A stretch of 64,000 nt of DNA, taken from positions 309,521 through 373,520 of the forward strand of contig CAWFWZ010000016.1 of assembly GCA_963819645.1 (NCBI GenBank), read 5' to 3'. Each line of letters opens with the position of its first letter. The stretch's first letter is position 1. Below the pieces are notes generated by a model, which saw only the letters and a program-made list of their open reading frames with translations, did no database searches and was not told the origin of the DNA. The DNA comes from CAVVDY01 sp963819645 (lineage in GTDB: Bacteria; Acidobacteriota; Terriglobia; Terriglobales; Acidobacteriaceae). A program made the translations under genes and the position numbers. Positions 28,014-39,516 of the stretch are shown here, piece by piece.

Positions 28014-29350
28014 CTATTTGTTTCCCCAGTTCGGCTGCGTGTTCTCGCCGCTGGAAGTCAACTGCTTGGTTAGTGTCCCGTCGGCCAGCATCATGTAAAG
28101 CTGGGTGCGGCCGGTGCGATTCGACTGGTAGACGATGTGCCTACCATCAGGGGCCCATGAAGGAAAGTCGTTGCGCCCACCGTCGTGCGTCAACTGCACC
28201 CACTGATGGCTGGCGATGTCCATAAGATAGATGTCGCTGGCGCCCGGCGCGCCGGGGCCATAATGGCGAATCCAGGCAAATACCAGGAACTGCCCGTTGG
28301 GCGACCACGAGGGCGACACCGCGTATCCCTGATCGCTGACCCGCACCACGTTGGTTCCGTCGGATGCCATGGTGTAGATCTGCGGCAGACCGGTGCGGCC
28401 GCTGACAAACGCAATCTGCGCGTTGGTCTTCGGGTTCCAACTGGGAGAGACGTCCGGGCCTTTGTCGTTGGTCAGCCGATGCGGAGTGCCACCGCTGCTG
28501 TCGATGGAATAAAGATCGGAATGCCCGGTCCACGATGAGGCGAATGCCAACGTCTTGCCGTCCGACGACCACGCCGGCGACTGGTTGAGCCCGTTGAAGC
28601 GCGGGAAGCTTACATTGCGCCCCAAGTCGAGCGACCACATCTGAATCTGCCAACCCTCTTTGGTGACGCCGGCATATGCGATGCGCGATCCGTCGGGCGA
28701 CACATGCGGCGACAAAGCGATAGACCCGTTGTGCGTGATCTGCTTCTGGTTCTCGCCGTCGTAGTCCATCTGCCAGACCTCTTTGTGGCCCGAACGGTTG
28801 CTGATGAAATAGATCTTGGTTTCCGCGATGCCGGGAATGCCGCCGCCTAAGCGGAAAATAATCTCATCGGCGAAGCGGTGCGCGATCACGCGTGCATTGC
28901 GCGTCGTTGGCCTGTTCGCGGTACTGCTTGCCCAGCACCTGCGGCGACTGCGCGTTCTTCACGTCGTAGAGCCAGCCTTGCACGCTCAGGAATCCGCCAT
29001 CGACGCCGAGGTTGCCGAAGGCCAGCATGTTCGCGTTTGGCGGAGGCTGGTCCCAATCGGTCAGGCGAACATCCTGCGGCACTCCGGGAGGAGCCATCGG
29101 GTAGAAGCTCTTCCCTACCATGTCGAAGATGCCCGCTGCCTGCAGGTCCTTCCACAGAGTGTTGTTGAAGGTTATGCGCAAAACCCTGTGAGACAGGATC
29201 GTTCGTCGTCACCTTAAAGTCGGGCACGGCAAGCCGAATCTTCTCGACGCCAAGGCCGGTACCGGTGCGAATCCAGTCCTGGGGAGCGGGAGCGCTGAAG
29301 CCTGCGCCGGCGGAGAACAGGAGAAAGATGATGGCCAGCAATCGTTTCAT
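28014..29350 (-). CDS. tolB: Tol-Pal translocation protein TolB, frameshifted
   Basis: Periplasmic beta-propeller protein of the Tol system. A signal peptide (MKRLLAIIFLLFSAGAGFSA) leads into the N-terminal domain (LAVPDFKVTTNDP...). Two frame changes, near 29170 and 28885, are needed. The six propeller repeats are clear, for example IYFISNRSGHKEVWQMDYDG and GRHIVYQSNRTGRTQLYMM. Corrected length, about 445 residues, matches the family. It is followed 12 nt later by pal. Confidence 0.93.
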
Positions 29351-29378
29351 TCAGAACCTTGGGTGGCAGATTTGAAAG

Positions 29379-29522
29379 GGCACGCCTTCAGGCGTGCCGC
29401 CATCGTTTCGTTATCAAACGGCTTTAGCCACTGAGGGGAGTGATACATCGGATGAAGCGAGTTTCCGCAGGGGCTAAAGCCCGCAAGTTTTGGCCTGCCT
29501 TCGGCACGGCTGAAGCCGTGCC
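29379..29522. repeat. Two GGCACG palindromes inside the tol operon
   Basis: Hairpins GGCACGCCT-TC-AGGCGTGCC (29379-29398) and GGCACGGCT-GA-AGCCGTGCC (29503-29522) fill the 204-nt gap between the TonB/TolA-like gene and tolB. They may tune downstream expression by partial termination or mRNA protection. Confidence 0.75.
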
Positions 29523-29554
29523 CCTTCAAAGCTGAGTTCATCCATTTTCCCCGC

Positions 29555-30352
29555 TCATCTTCGATAATCAAACCAGAACTCCACCGACACATAATTTCCG
29601 TTATAGCCTGACGGCAGCGGGCCGAAGGTATCGATGCGCTGCAAGGCCCGCACCGCCGACTGATCGAGCGAAGGAATACCACTCGATTGTTCGACGCGGA
29701 TATTTACCGGCTGTCCCGACCGCGTGATATCAAAATATATGTATACTCGCCGTCCGTCGTTGATTCGCGGGTCTATTTCATATTTCAGCCAGTTTTCCGA
29801 TACTTTTCGCCGCACAATATCAACGTAATACGCGAATCGGCTGCCAAAGTCGCCGTTTCCACCCTGGAAGCCGAATCCGCCTTTGGTGGCGCCTGAGGTA
29901 AACGAACCGTACGGGCCACTGACCGGACCGCCCTGCCCGAATGGAATCTGGTTGTCCTCCTGCGCCTTTGCGACCTGCTTCGGCGGTTCCTTCTTCTGCG
30001 TGGACTCGCGCTTCTGGTTCTTCCGCTTCGCGTTTTGATCGGGAATAGGAATCGCTTCCGGCTCCTCAACCTTGGGCTCTTCCTTGGGCTGCGATTGCGA
30101 GAGGCCTTTCGACTCGTTGGCCAAAACGTTTTCCGCAGGAGCCTGTTGCGCCGGCAGAGGAACGCTGGTCACCAGCGTGGCGCTCATCGCGCCGCCTCCA
30201 CCCTCGGTGCCGCCCCAGTTCTCGCCGCGTCCGCTGGGAATCAGGTATCCGAACAGGGCCAACGCTATGATCCCGGCGTGCAGCACGCAGGAGCCGACCA
30301 GCGGTGAGCGGAGACTCGTCTCGCCGTCAAAGATGTCAGCGTCGGCTGCCAT
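29555..30352 (-). CDS. TolA/TonB-type energy transducer of the Tol operon
   Basis: A 265-residue protein with one N-terminal membrane segment (SCVLHAGIIALALFGYLIP), a charged Pro/Lys/Glu-rich periplasmic linker (about 80-130) and a C-terminal TonB/TolA domain (VSENWLKYEIDPRINDGRRV...PSLDQSAVRALQRID). It links the TolQR motor to TolB/Pal. Its start overlaps the exbD-like gene by 17 nt. By position it takes the TolA role even though the C-terminal domain is TonB-like. Confidence 0.88.
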   Translation of the reverse strand: MAADADIFDGETSLRSPLVGSCVLHAGIIALALFGYLIPSGRGENWGGTEGGGGAMSATLVTSVPLPAQQAPAENVLANESKGLSQSQPKEEPKVEEPEAIPIPDQNAKRKNQKRESTQKKEPPKQVAKAQEDNQIPFGQGGPVSGPYGSFTSGATKGGFGFQGGNGDFGSRFAYYVDIVRRKVSENWLKYEIDPRINDGRRVYIYFDITRSGQPVNIRVEQSSGIPSLDQSAVRALQRIDTFGPLPSGYNGNYVSVEFWFDYRR

Positions 30353-30764
30353 TGCCTTCCAGCGGCTGGGTGACGATGCTCACGTTGCTGATGCCGGAGC
30401 TCTTCACCGCATCCATAACCGTCGCGAACGCGCCGAAGGGAACGTTCTCATCCGCGCGAATGTAAATCGACTGCCCCTGGGGATCGCGAATCTTGTCGTG
30501 AATCTTCGCGCCAATCTGATTGATGTTCACCGGATCGTTGTTGAGGAAGACCTGCTGCTCGCGGTTGATGGTGATCACCAGCCGCTCTTCGCTGATCTCT
30601 TTGACGGTGCGCGTCCGCGGCACCTGTACCTCAATGCCCGACTGCAACACCGGAGCGGTCACCATGAACATGACGAGCAGCACCAACACCACGTCAACGA
30701 ACGGAGTTACATTGATGTCGGCCAGAGAACTTTGCGTGCGGCCTCGCGCATTGGTGAATGCCAT
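30336..30764 (-). CDS. tolR: ExbD/TolR-type motor protein
   Basis: A 142-residue biopolymer transport protein. The single membrane segment carries the essential aspartate D24 (INVTPFVDVVLVLLVMF). The periplasmic part has VQVPRTRTVKEISEERLVIT and the usual GISNVSIVTQP C-terminus. It forms the proton channel with the TolQ homologue upstream, overlapping it by one base. The Tol operon context favours TolR over ExbD. Confidence 0.92.
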   Translation of the reverse strand: MAFTNARGRTQSSLADINVTPFVDVVLVLLVMFMVTAPVLQSGIEVQVPRTRTVKEISEERLVITINREQQVFLNNDPVNINQIGAKIHDKIRDPQGQSIYIRADENVPFGAFATVMDAVKSSGISNVSIVTQPLEGNGSRR

Positions 30765-31480
30765 TAGCGCCGCTCCACCGGCTCGGGCACCGGCCGCGCG
30801 CTGCCTGCCTGGGCGCGCTCAATCTCGTTCATCAGCTCCAGGCTGAAATCGTCCATGCGGGCGCCAAATTCGCGAATGTTCTGCGTGAACGTGTTGTAGG
30901 CGATGACGGCGGGAATGGCAGCGAACAGTCCGGCAGCGGTGGTAATCAGCGCTTCCGAGATACCCGGCGCCACGGCACGCAGAGTCGCAGCACCGGCGGT
31001 TCCCAGTCCGTGAAAGGCGTCGATGATGCCCCACACCGTGCCGAAGAGGCCGATGAACGGAGTTACGGCTCCCGTCGTCGCCAGGAAGGGGAGGCGGCTC
31101 TCAAGGTGCGTGAGTTCTTCTGAGGAGGCGATCTGCGCCGCACGCTGGACCGCGGGCAGACGCAACGGCAGCGACGCCTGCTTGCGCAATTCCCCGTACG
31201 TGGCCTCGAACACCGCGACCAGCGGGCTGGGCTTGAACTGTTCGGCGACGGCCGAGATGTCCTGGATGCGCTGCGATTTACGGAAGGCGCGAACAAAGCG
31301 GTTGCTCTGCACGCGGGCCCGACGGAACAGTCCCCATTTGGCGAAGATGATGGCCCATGACATCACGCTGAAAATCAGCAGGATGACGAGGACGACCTTT
31401 GCCACCAGACCGCTGGTTCCGACCAGGCTTGTGATTTCGCCGCCAAGGGCGTAGGCAAGCAAACAGCAGGAAAGATTCAT
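30764..31480 (-). CDS. tolQ: ExbB/TolQ-type motor protein
   Basis: A 238-residue membrane protein with three transmembrane regions (AKVVLVILLIFSVMSWAIIF, LATTGAVTPFIGLFGTVWGI, ITTAAGLFAAIPAVIAYNTF), the last two being the conserved proton-channel helices of MotA/TolQ/ExbB. It is the first gene of the Tol operon (Q-R-A-B-Pal-CpoB). A TATAAT -10 candidate lies 25-30 nt upstream of ATG 31480. Confidence 0.92.
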   Translation of the reverse strand: MNLSCCLLAYALGGEITSLVGTSGLVAKVVLVILLIFSVMSWAIIFAKWGLFRRARVQSNRFVRAFRKSQRIQDISAVAEQFKPSPLVAVFEATYGELRKQASLPLRLPAVQRAAQIASSEELTHLESRLPFLATTGAVTPFIGLFGTVWGIIDAFHGLGTAGAATLRAVAPGISEALITTAAGLFAAIPAVIAYNTFTQNIREFGARMDDFSLELMNEIERAQAGSARPVPEPVERR

Positions 31481-31504
31481 TCGTGTCGATCAGCCTTCCT
31501 TCGC

Positions 31505-31510
31505 ATTATA
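31505..31510 (-). promoter_or_regulatory. -10 candidate of the tol operon
   Basis: TATAAT on the minus strand, 24 nt before the tolQ start, in a GC-rich setting. No matching -35 hexamer is seen at the usual spacing, so this is a candidate only. Confidence 0.4.
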
Positions 31511-31631
31511 AGGTTTTGACGCGAACCGGAAGCTAATGTGATGCGGGGTTCCTTGAGAGTAACGCGTGCCGAATGTCGGTCAGGGCAGGAGAGAAGATCC
31601 CGGAACGATCGAGAAGCGGGAGATCGAGATT

Positions 31632-33146
31632 CTAAGGCGCTTCGACAACAGGTTGCCGATTGCTTGAATCAACCATCGCCTGAGCAGGCTTAGCTGCGGG
31701 CGCAGCCGCTACCGTGGCCGGGGTGCGGTGCTTCCAGGCGCGGAATCCCATCCGCATTACATCAAAAGTCGCGTAAATGATGTTTGCTCGAAACATATCG
31801 CTTCGCACCGTCAGCACATCGCGACGCAAATAGCGAAATACAGCGCTGCCGGGCTTGTACGGAGCCGCTTCGGGGTCCTCCGCGAGCTCTGGAACGGCGG
31901 CGTGGCACTCCTGCATCTGGACTACGGCGATGTTGCTGTCAGTGGTAATCGGGTCGCCGATCGAGTTCACGTCAGAGGGAGCGATATCGCTGCGCGGTAC
32001 CAGATACACCGCCCGCACGCATCCTGCAGCGCGAAGATCACGAATGATCTTGCTGCGCTCTTCATCGATATTGGTGTCGATGTGATGTACGAATTGACGG
32101 CGCTTAAACGAGATACCCGCACTCTTGTCGTGGGTGGCTGTAGCCACGTAGATGGGGCTGGTGGTCTCTGTCCCTGGCAACTCCCACACCCGCATATGAT
32201 CACGCTGCGCATAGGTGTTCAGACTCTTCTCCCAGTTCATGTCCGGAGTCTCGCCATCCAGCAAGAACGGCCGCATAGGCGCATGGGAGTAGCTGGTGTT
32301 CTTCAGGAAGGCGTAGATATTCTGAAAAACGCTATGGCGATTAATCGGATCAGCAGTTTGCCACCCCGCGTGGTGAAAAGCCGCCTGCATTTGTTCCGCG
32401 TTCGCAATGAACGCGATGTTCACAAAGTCGGCGGCAATCAGGTTCATGGTGGTCGAGCGCTCCGGTAGCGTAGCAACCATGGCGCGTAACTCCGCGGGAT
32501 TCAGCGCATCGATGCGCTGGGTTTCAGGTTCGACCAACGTCGCCGGCGGATTGATCAGCGCAGCCTCCAGCTTGAGCTGGATGTCGGTCCCTGCCGGGAA
32601 ATAGATTTCCGGCTCAGGGAAAATCGGGAAGGTAGCCTTGAACAGGAGCAGTCCCAGATCGGGGTAGGGATTCAAAGCCGGCAAATACTTCAAGCGGCTG
32701 GTAATCGTTCCCTGCAATGTGTTGGTGCTCCGAATACCTTGGACGACGCCCTTTGACACCTGTTCGCGGGCGTTATCGACCGCCGCTACCGACGCCACGA
32801 TGGGTAACGATTGCTCGGGCGTGAGGGCAATCTCCTGAAACGAGAACTTCAGGGACGCGGTTTCGTGCCGTACGCCAAGCCCGACCTTGTGCACGAGCTG
32901 TACCTTCCCAACAATCGAAGCCCCAACCGGGACGACGGTCTCGTCGCCGCACATAACGTCCTGCGTCACTACCCCGTGAACCAGGTCGCCAACCTTTGCG
33001 TTGTAGGTCGAAACCGGCGCGACGAGGCGAATCCACAGGGTCTCACCCGCAGGGATTTGCTCGCATGCAAACGCCATGGCCGAACTAAAAAGCACTATTG
33101 TGAAGAGGGCTCGCTTGGAACGCACCAGTGGGATGGCTCTCATCAA
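31632..33146 (-). CDS. Exported protein with LssY C-terminal-like domain
   Basis: A 504-residue protein with a signal peptide (RALFTIVLFSSAMAFA). An N-terminal beta-rich part (TLWIRLVAPVSTYNAKVGD) is followed by the LssY C-terminal-like domain (about 225-430), recognisable by FVNIAFIANAEQMQAAFHHA, GWQTADPINRHS and ISFKRRQFVHHIDTNIDEER. The LssY domain is found with PAP2 phosphatases and in cell-envelope proteins; its role is unknown. The C-terminal 60 residues are low-complexity. The gene is intact and no operon partner is seen. Confidence 0.75.
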   Translation of the reverse strand: MMRAIPLVRSKRALFTIVLFSSAMAFACEQIPAGETLWIRLVAPVSTYNAKVGDLVHGVVTQDVMCGDETVVPVGASIVGKVQLVHKVGLGVRHETASLKFSFQEIALTPEQSLPIVASVAAVDNAREQVSKGVVQGIRSTNTLQGTITSRLKYLPALNPYPDLGLLLFKATFPIFPEPEIYFPAGTDIQLKLEAALINPPATLVEPETQRIDALNPAELRAMVATLPERSTTMNLIAADFVNIAFIANAEQMQAAFHHAGWQTADPINRHSVFQNIYAFLKNTSYSHAPMRPFLLDGETPDMNWEKSLNTYAQRDHMRVWELPGTETTSPIYVATATHDKSAGISFKRRQFVHHIDTNIDEERSKIIRDLRAAGCVRAVYLVPRSDIAPSDVNSIGDPITTDSNIAVVQMQECHAAVPELAEDPEAAPYKPGSAVFRYLRRDVLTVRSDMFRANIIYATFDVMRMGFRAWKHRTPATVAAAPAAKPAQAMVDSSNRQPVVEAP

Positions 33147-33412
33147 TGAGGTCTGATCTCTTTTTCTTTCCGGGGTCTGTCCATCATACCTGAGAGCAGC
33201 TGCGCGCCAAGCAGTTTTTGTACGTAGTCCTCATTTTGGCACTCTACTTTCGTGGTGGATTCGGATGCATCCACGGTATTTTGTGAACACTGCATTTCGA
33301 CAGAGTTGCTGTTTCAAGAATGTCATGCAGCGTCGAGGGGCGAACCGAGATCTCTAGCGGAAGGTACGTTACTTAACCTCGCCTGGGGAGTGGGGACGAC
33401 TACAATCGAGCG

Positions 33413-33667
33413 ATGAGCGTGCTAGACGAGAAGCGTGCCGAACTGGAGCACTATGAATTGATGATGGGCAAGCCGCGGGGCAGACTCGCCGTTGCCCTCG
33501 ACACCTTGACCGATGCGTTGACTATGGTCGGACAGCACGGCGTCTACTGCCAGAGCGCGCGCCAGCCGGGCAAGCCGGCGATGGATATTCAGATCGTGAT
33601 GAAAGGCATCACCGACGCAAAAGAACTAATCGCATCGGTGATGGAGGAGTTGCGCTCCCGCGCATAG
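33413..33667 (+). CDS. Small hypothetical protein
   Basis: 84 residues, starting MSVLDEKRAELEHYELMMGK, soluble and probably helical at the N-terminus (ALDTLTDALTMVGQH; ITDAKELIASVMEELRSRA). I do not recognise the family. ATG 33413 has no clear Shine-Dalgarno. Codon use is like the neighbours, which favours a real gene. It is isolated: the 266 nt upstream hold no gene. Confidence 0.55.
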   Translation: MSVLDEKRAELEHYELMMGKPRGRLAVALDTLTDALTMVGQHGVYCQSARQPGKPAMDIQIVMKGITDAKELIASVMEELRSRA

Positions 33668-33720
33668 CTACGGCGCCTTAGCGCTCGTGGCGTTCTGCCT
33701 GCCGCAGCGCAGCCTCTGGG

Positions 33721-34118
33721 CTAGGCACTTACTCGATCTGGGGTATGCTCCCGATTTTCTTGCTCGTTTTCCTGTTGCGCAATTGGCGATCGGCCTAACA
33801 AGGCTGCCGCTCGCTGCGCCAGCAACGCGGGATCGTCCTGCACCAGATAGTCCTGACCGTTATTATCCGACCCGTTCGAAACCGCCAGCAACACGGCTTG
33901 CGCAGGAGTTCTCGCACGCAATTCGTCGCAAAAAGAGGCTGCCGTCTCCGGCTCGTCCTGCGCATTCACGATGATGAGGTCGTACGCGCCCAGGCCGGCA
34001 GCGGCTGCGTGCTTCTTCCAGCCTGCAACGCTGGGAAAACCGAAAAGCCCTGCTCCTTCAAGGCTGCAATGCGTTTCTTGCGATCAATACTCTTGTCGAC
34101 GATGAGGACCTTGCTCAT
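33721..34118 (-). CDS. Response-regulator-like pseudo-receiver protein, frameshifted
   Basis: Starts MSKVLIVDKSIDRKKRIAAL after a strong GGAAGGGAG. A frame change near 34005 leads into GAYDLIIVNAQDEPETAASF and a C-terminus ending EHTPDRVSA. The fold pattern is a CheY-like receiver, but the acidic pocket has one Asp (VDK) and the phospho-acceptor position in LIIVNA is Asn. It is therefore probably not phosphorylated in the usual way. It is about 132 codons long with no output domain, and sits downstream of the Crp/Fnr gene on the same strand. Confidence 0.6.
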
Positions 34119-34283
34119 GAGCTCCCTTCCTTCTGATATTCGTGGCACAAAACTGCCGACAGAAAGAGAGAGGCTGAACAAGCAGAGCAGGTTGTCACCC
34201 CGAGCTGCCAAGGGGGTAATTAGGAAGTTAATGGCAGAATTTGACGCATTCCGCAGCTATGAAAGGGGTTGGGCGAAGGGTCG

Positions 34284-34997
34284 CTAGGCGCCTACAAGCC
34301 TTTCCAGAACGGCTTTGTTGCGAATGGTAAGAGTAGAGCCCTTAAGGGTGGCAATTTGACGCTTGCGAAAGTCGGCAAGCACGCGGGTAACGGTTTCTCG
34401 CGATGTCCCGATGATCTGCGCGATTTCTTCGTGTGTCAGCGCCAGCTTCACCTTGGGCTCGCTCTTGTCGGGACTCGTCGCTGTCCACTCCAGCAGCAGG
34501 CGCGCGAGGCGTTCCGGCGCCGAATGCGAAAGTCCCAGACTACGAATCTGCTGATATGCGCTTTGGCAGTCCTTGCTCAGGTGTTGCGCTGCCTTCAGGC
34601 AGGCATCGCCGTGCTCCTGAAGAAAGTGCAGGAAATCGTCACGCTTGACGAAGTTCAACTGGCAAGGCTGTCCGGTCTCGGCAGTGATCTCATACGGAGT
34701 GCCGGAGACCGTCGCGTGCATCCCGAGAACTTCTCCGGGTTGCGCAATTTTCAAAATGAGCGTCTTGCCTTCGGCAGAGGTGGTCGACATTTTCACGCGG
34801 CCTTTACACAGCATGTAGATTCCACGCGGCGCCTGGCCCTCTACAAAGAGGACAGCTCCCGCCGGATACGAGGCGGTGTACTTGGCCTTATCAAATGCTT
34901 CCAGCGCCGGCTTAGGAAGGGAGCAGAAGAAACTGTCACTGCGAAGCTTGCAGATGAGACAGTTCTCTACCAGCTCGAAGCCGTAAGGTGACCCCAC
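34284..34997 (-). CDS. Crp/Fnr-family regulator with Fnr-like cysteines
   Basis: A 237-residue activator. The cyclic-nucleotide-binding-fold sensor (about 30-140; YPAGAVLFVEGQAPRGIYML) is joined by a long helix to a winged HTH (about 165-235) with recognition region HEEIAQIIGTSRETVTRVLA. Cysteines C13, C16, C25 and C112 resemble the cluster ligands of FNR, so oxygen or redox sensing is possible. GTG 34997 follows GGAGG. A perfect 7+3+7 palindrome lies 32 nt upstream and may be an autoregulatory site. Confidence 0.85.
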   Translation of the reverse strand: MGSPYGFELVENCLICKLRSDSFFCSLPKPALEAFDKAKYTASYPAGAVLFVEGQAPRGIYMLCKGRVKMSTTSAEGKTLILKIAQPGEVLGMHATVSGTPYEITAETGQPCQLNFVKRDDFLHFLQEHGDACLKAAQHLSKDCQSAYQQIRSLGLSHSAPERLARLLLEWTATSPDKSEPKVKLALTHEEIAQIIGTSRETVTRVLADFRKRQIATLKGSTLTIRNKAVLERLVGA

Positions 34998-35028
34998 AAT
35001 TTCCTCCGTCGATTACCTGTCATGTTAC

Positions 35029-35045
35029 ACCGTATTGGATACGGT
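35029..35045. promoter_or_regulatory. Palindrome upstream of the Crp/Fnr gene
   Basis: Perfect inverted repeat ACCGTAT-TGG-ATACGGT in the gap between the divergent Crp/Fnr and ABC exporter genes. It could be an operator for either. The half-sites do not match the usual TGTGA or TTGAT pattern. Confidence 0.45.
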
Positions 35046-35221
35046 TTAGGCACTAATTGGCTCAACTCCTCGGCCCTGTATGTTTATGTGGCTCCTCGGC
35101 AGAAGTTTTGCGAATCCCCCAAAGGTGTCATCGAGCGAAACGAAGGTCGCAGCCGCTATTGGCGTCCTTGATAACGTTTCCGCACCCACCCGACCACTGG
35201 GCGAATCAAATGCAGAGTTGA

Positions 35222-37095
<1,874 letters not shown>

Positions 37096-37157
37096 TATCC
37101 GCGAAGTAATACGAAGCTCCCGCGCTTCGCGGTACACTTCGTATTCACCGACACCCC

Positions 37158-38268
37158 ATGCCTTCTCGCAACGCTCTCGATCTCCGGCAGCAGGTTGGTC
37201 AGTTGCTCGTCATGGGCTTCGACGGGACCGATGTCTCGGCACGGCTCCGGTCGATGCTGGGAACGCTGAACCCCAGCGGCATAATCCTGTTCAAACGCAA
37301 TATCGAAGAAGCCGCGCAGGTACACGCTCTGCTGCGGCATGCGCAGCTCGTCGTCGCCACTCCGATGTTCTTGTGCGTCGATATGGAAGGCGGCACGGTC
37401 GATCGCCTGCGCGACGCCATCGCACCAATCCCTTCCGTTGCTGAGGTTGCGGCGACGAATTCGGCTAAGCTTTTTCGCAAGCACGGCAGGCTGATCGGCG
37501 ACGAAATTTGCAGGCTGGGCTTTAACACCGATTTTGCCCCTTGCCTCGATCTGCGCTTCGAGGCGTCGAAGAAAGTCCTCGGCTCACGAACGGTGTCCGA
37601 CAGTCCCAAGCGGACTATTCGCTACGCGCGCGCCTTCCTTCGCGGATTGAGCGACGCCGGCGTACTTGGCTGCGGCAAGCACTTCCCCGGTCTTGGCGAG
37701 GGCACGCTCGACAGCCATCTTCATCTGCCAACGATCGATAAGAAATGGAAAGACCTGTGGAAACAAGACCTGCGTCCCTACCGCAAGCTGCGCAAGGACC
37801 TGCCGATGGTGATGATTGCCCACGCCTCATATCCCGATGTGACGGGCGACAAACTTCCAGCCTCGCTTTCGAAGATCTGGATGCGCGACATTCTGAGAAA
37901 GAAGATTGGCTTCAAGGGCCTCATCGTCTCCGACGATCTTGAAATGGGCGGAGTGCTCGAAGCCGCGCCCATCGGAGAGGCAGCTATCCAGACGCTAACG
38001 GCGGGTAGCGACCTGATGCTGGTCTGCCACAAGGAAGAGCATGTCTGGCTTGCGTTTGAGAGTGTCTACAAATTGGCAGAAGCGAATCGGAGACTTTGCG
38101 AAACTGATCGCCAAGCGATCCAAGCGTGTGCTTCAGTTCAAGCGAGCATCGCGCTCGCTGCTCACCCGAACAGCAGCACGTCCGACCCCGAGGACAGTCG
38201 ATAAACTCTGCCGCCGCATCTGGGAGTTCACCGAAGAGGTTCGCCTGACGACGGAGGCTCAGTCGTGA
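37158..38268 (+). CDS. nagZ: Beta-N-acetylhexosaminidase NagZ (GH3), frameshifted near the C-terminus
   Basis: A glycoside hydrolase family 3 protein of about 370 codons, removing GlcNAc from muropeptides during wall recycling. Visible motifs: VDMEGGTVDRLRD, CGKHFPGLGEG (NagZ catalytic loop region) and the nucleophile in LIVSDDLEMGGV. A frame change near 38090 replaces an aberrant tail with FAKLIAKRSKRVLQFKRASR and an end at 38268. It precedes anmK, the next recycling enzyme, on the same strand. Confidence 0.85.
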
Positions 38269-38286
38269 ACGCCGCCGATTTGAAGG

Positions 38287-38306
38287 GGCACGCCTTCAGG
38301 CGTGCC
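38287..38306. repeat. GGCACG palindrome between nagZ and anmK
   Basis: GGCACGCCT-TC-AGGCGTGCC, identical in core to the copy at 29379. A second small palindrome, GGGGCTTCAGCCCC, follows and runs into the anmK ribosome-binding site. Confidence 0.75.
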
Positions 38307-38353
38307 GCATCGCTGCTTCCATCGCGCGGGGCTTCAGCCCCGGAGGCGACGCC

Positions 38354-39516
38354 TTGATCGTCGCCGGCGTCATGAGTGGAACTTCAGCAGACGGAATTGA
38401 TGTTGCTCTGGTCCGGATTGAGGGGCGCGGCCTGCGAGCGCGCATTGAGCTCCTTGCCCATCATCAAGTTGCTTACGCGCAGAAAGTGCGCCAGGCGATT
38501 CTCGACACGATGAATGCGACCGCGAGCGTGGCTGAGTTGTCTCGCCTGAACTTCCTGCTGGGCGAGCTGTACGCGAACGCGGTTGACTACTGCGCAGCGC
38601 CGATCCGGCCTGCAATGTGAGCTGGTCGGCTGCCACGGACAGACTATCTATCACCAGGGCGAGCCGGCTGCGTTCATGGGCCGGAAGATCGCGTGCACGT
38701 GGCAGCTCGGCGAAGGCGCAGTCGTCGCCGCCAAGCTTGGAATACCGGTGGTCTCGGATTTCCGTCCTGCCGACATGGCCGCCGGAGGTAAGGGCGCGCC
38801 GCTGGTGCCATATCTCGACTACGTTTTATTTCGCCATCGCCGTTTCGGTCGTATCGTGCAGAACATTGGAGGCATCGCGAATCTCACCGCAATCCCGCCG
38901 CGAGCCGAACTTAAAGACGTCATCGCCTTCGACACCGGACCCGGAAATATGGTGATTGATGCGGTCGCGCAGGAGCTCTTCGATCAGCCTTTCGATCGCG
39001 GAGGCAAGCTCGCCGACGCGGGCAAGCCTCTTGAGTCCGCCCTGAAGGTGCTTCTGCGTGATCCGTTCTTTCGTCGCCGCCCACCGAAAACCGCTGGACG
39101 CGAGCAGTTTGGCCGTGAGTTCGTTGCCGAGTTTCTTCGCCGGTGCGGTCGCAGCGACAAACATGACGTCATCGCAACCGCGACCGCGCTTACGGCTCGC
39201 TCAATCACTCAAGCGATACAGCAAGTTCGTGCTCCCTCTAGACTCAAGTTCGCCTGGGCGAGGGAGGTTCCGCGAACTCGTCGCCTCCGGCGGGGGCACG
39301 AAGAATGCGACGCTCATGCGCATGATCACGGAGGAGCTCTCCGAACTGAAGATCAACGTACGAACCAGCGACGAGCTTGGCCTTCCGTCGCAAGCCAAAG
39401 AGGCGGTCGCATTTGCGGTGCTCGCTTACGAGACATGGCATCGGCAGCCGTCGAACGTCCCTTCCGCGACTGGAGCAAAGCGTCCGGCGATCTTGGGCAA
39501 GATCAGCTATGCGTAG
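38354..39516 (+). CDS. anmK: Anhydro-N-acetylmuramic acid kinase, frameshifted
   Basis: Converts anhydroMurNAc to MurNAc-6-P in wall recycling. The N-terminal phosphate-binding motif GVMSGTSADGIDVAL is clear. Frame changes near 38600 and 39220 are needed; homology goes on through VGCHGQTIYHQG, QNIGGIANLTAIPP, AFDTGPGNMVID and VASGGGTKNATLM. TTG 38354 is preferred because it has GGAGG at 7 nt and leaves the motif at the usual distance. Corrected length is about 387 codons. Its stop overlaps the next gene by 8 nt. Confidence 0.88.

Noticed and set aside
39377..39508. Longer upstream start for the binding-protein gene
   Set aside because: The extension is anmK coding sequence read in another frame; ATG 39509 overlapping the anmK stop is the natural start.
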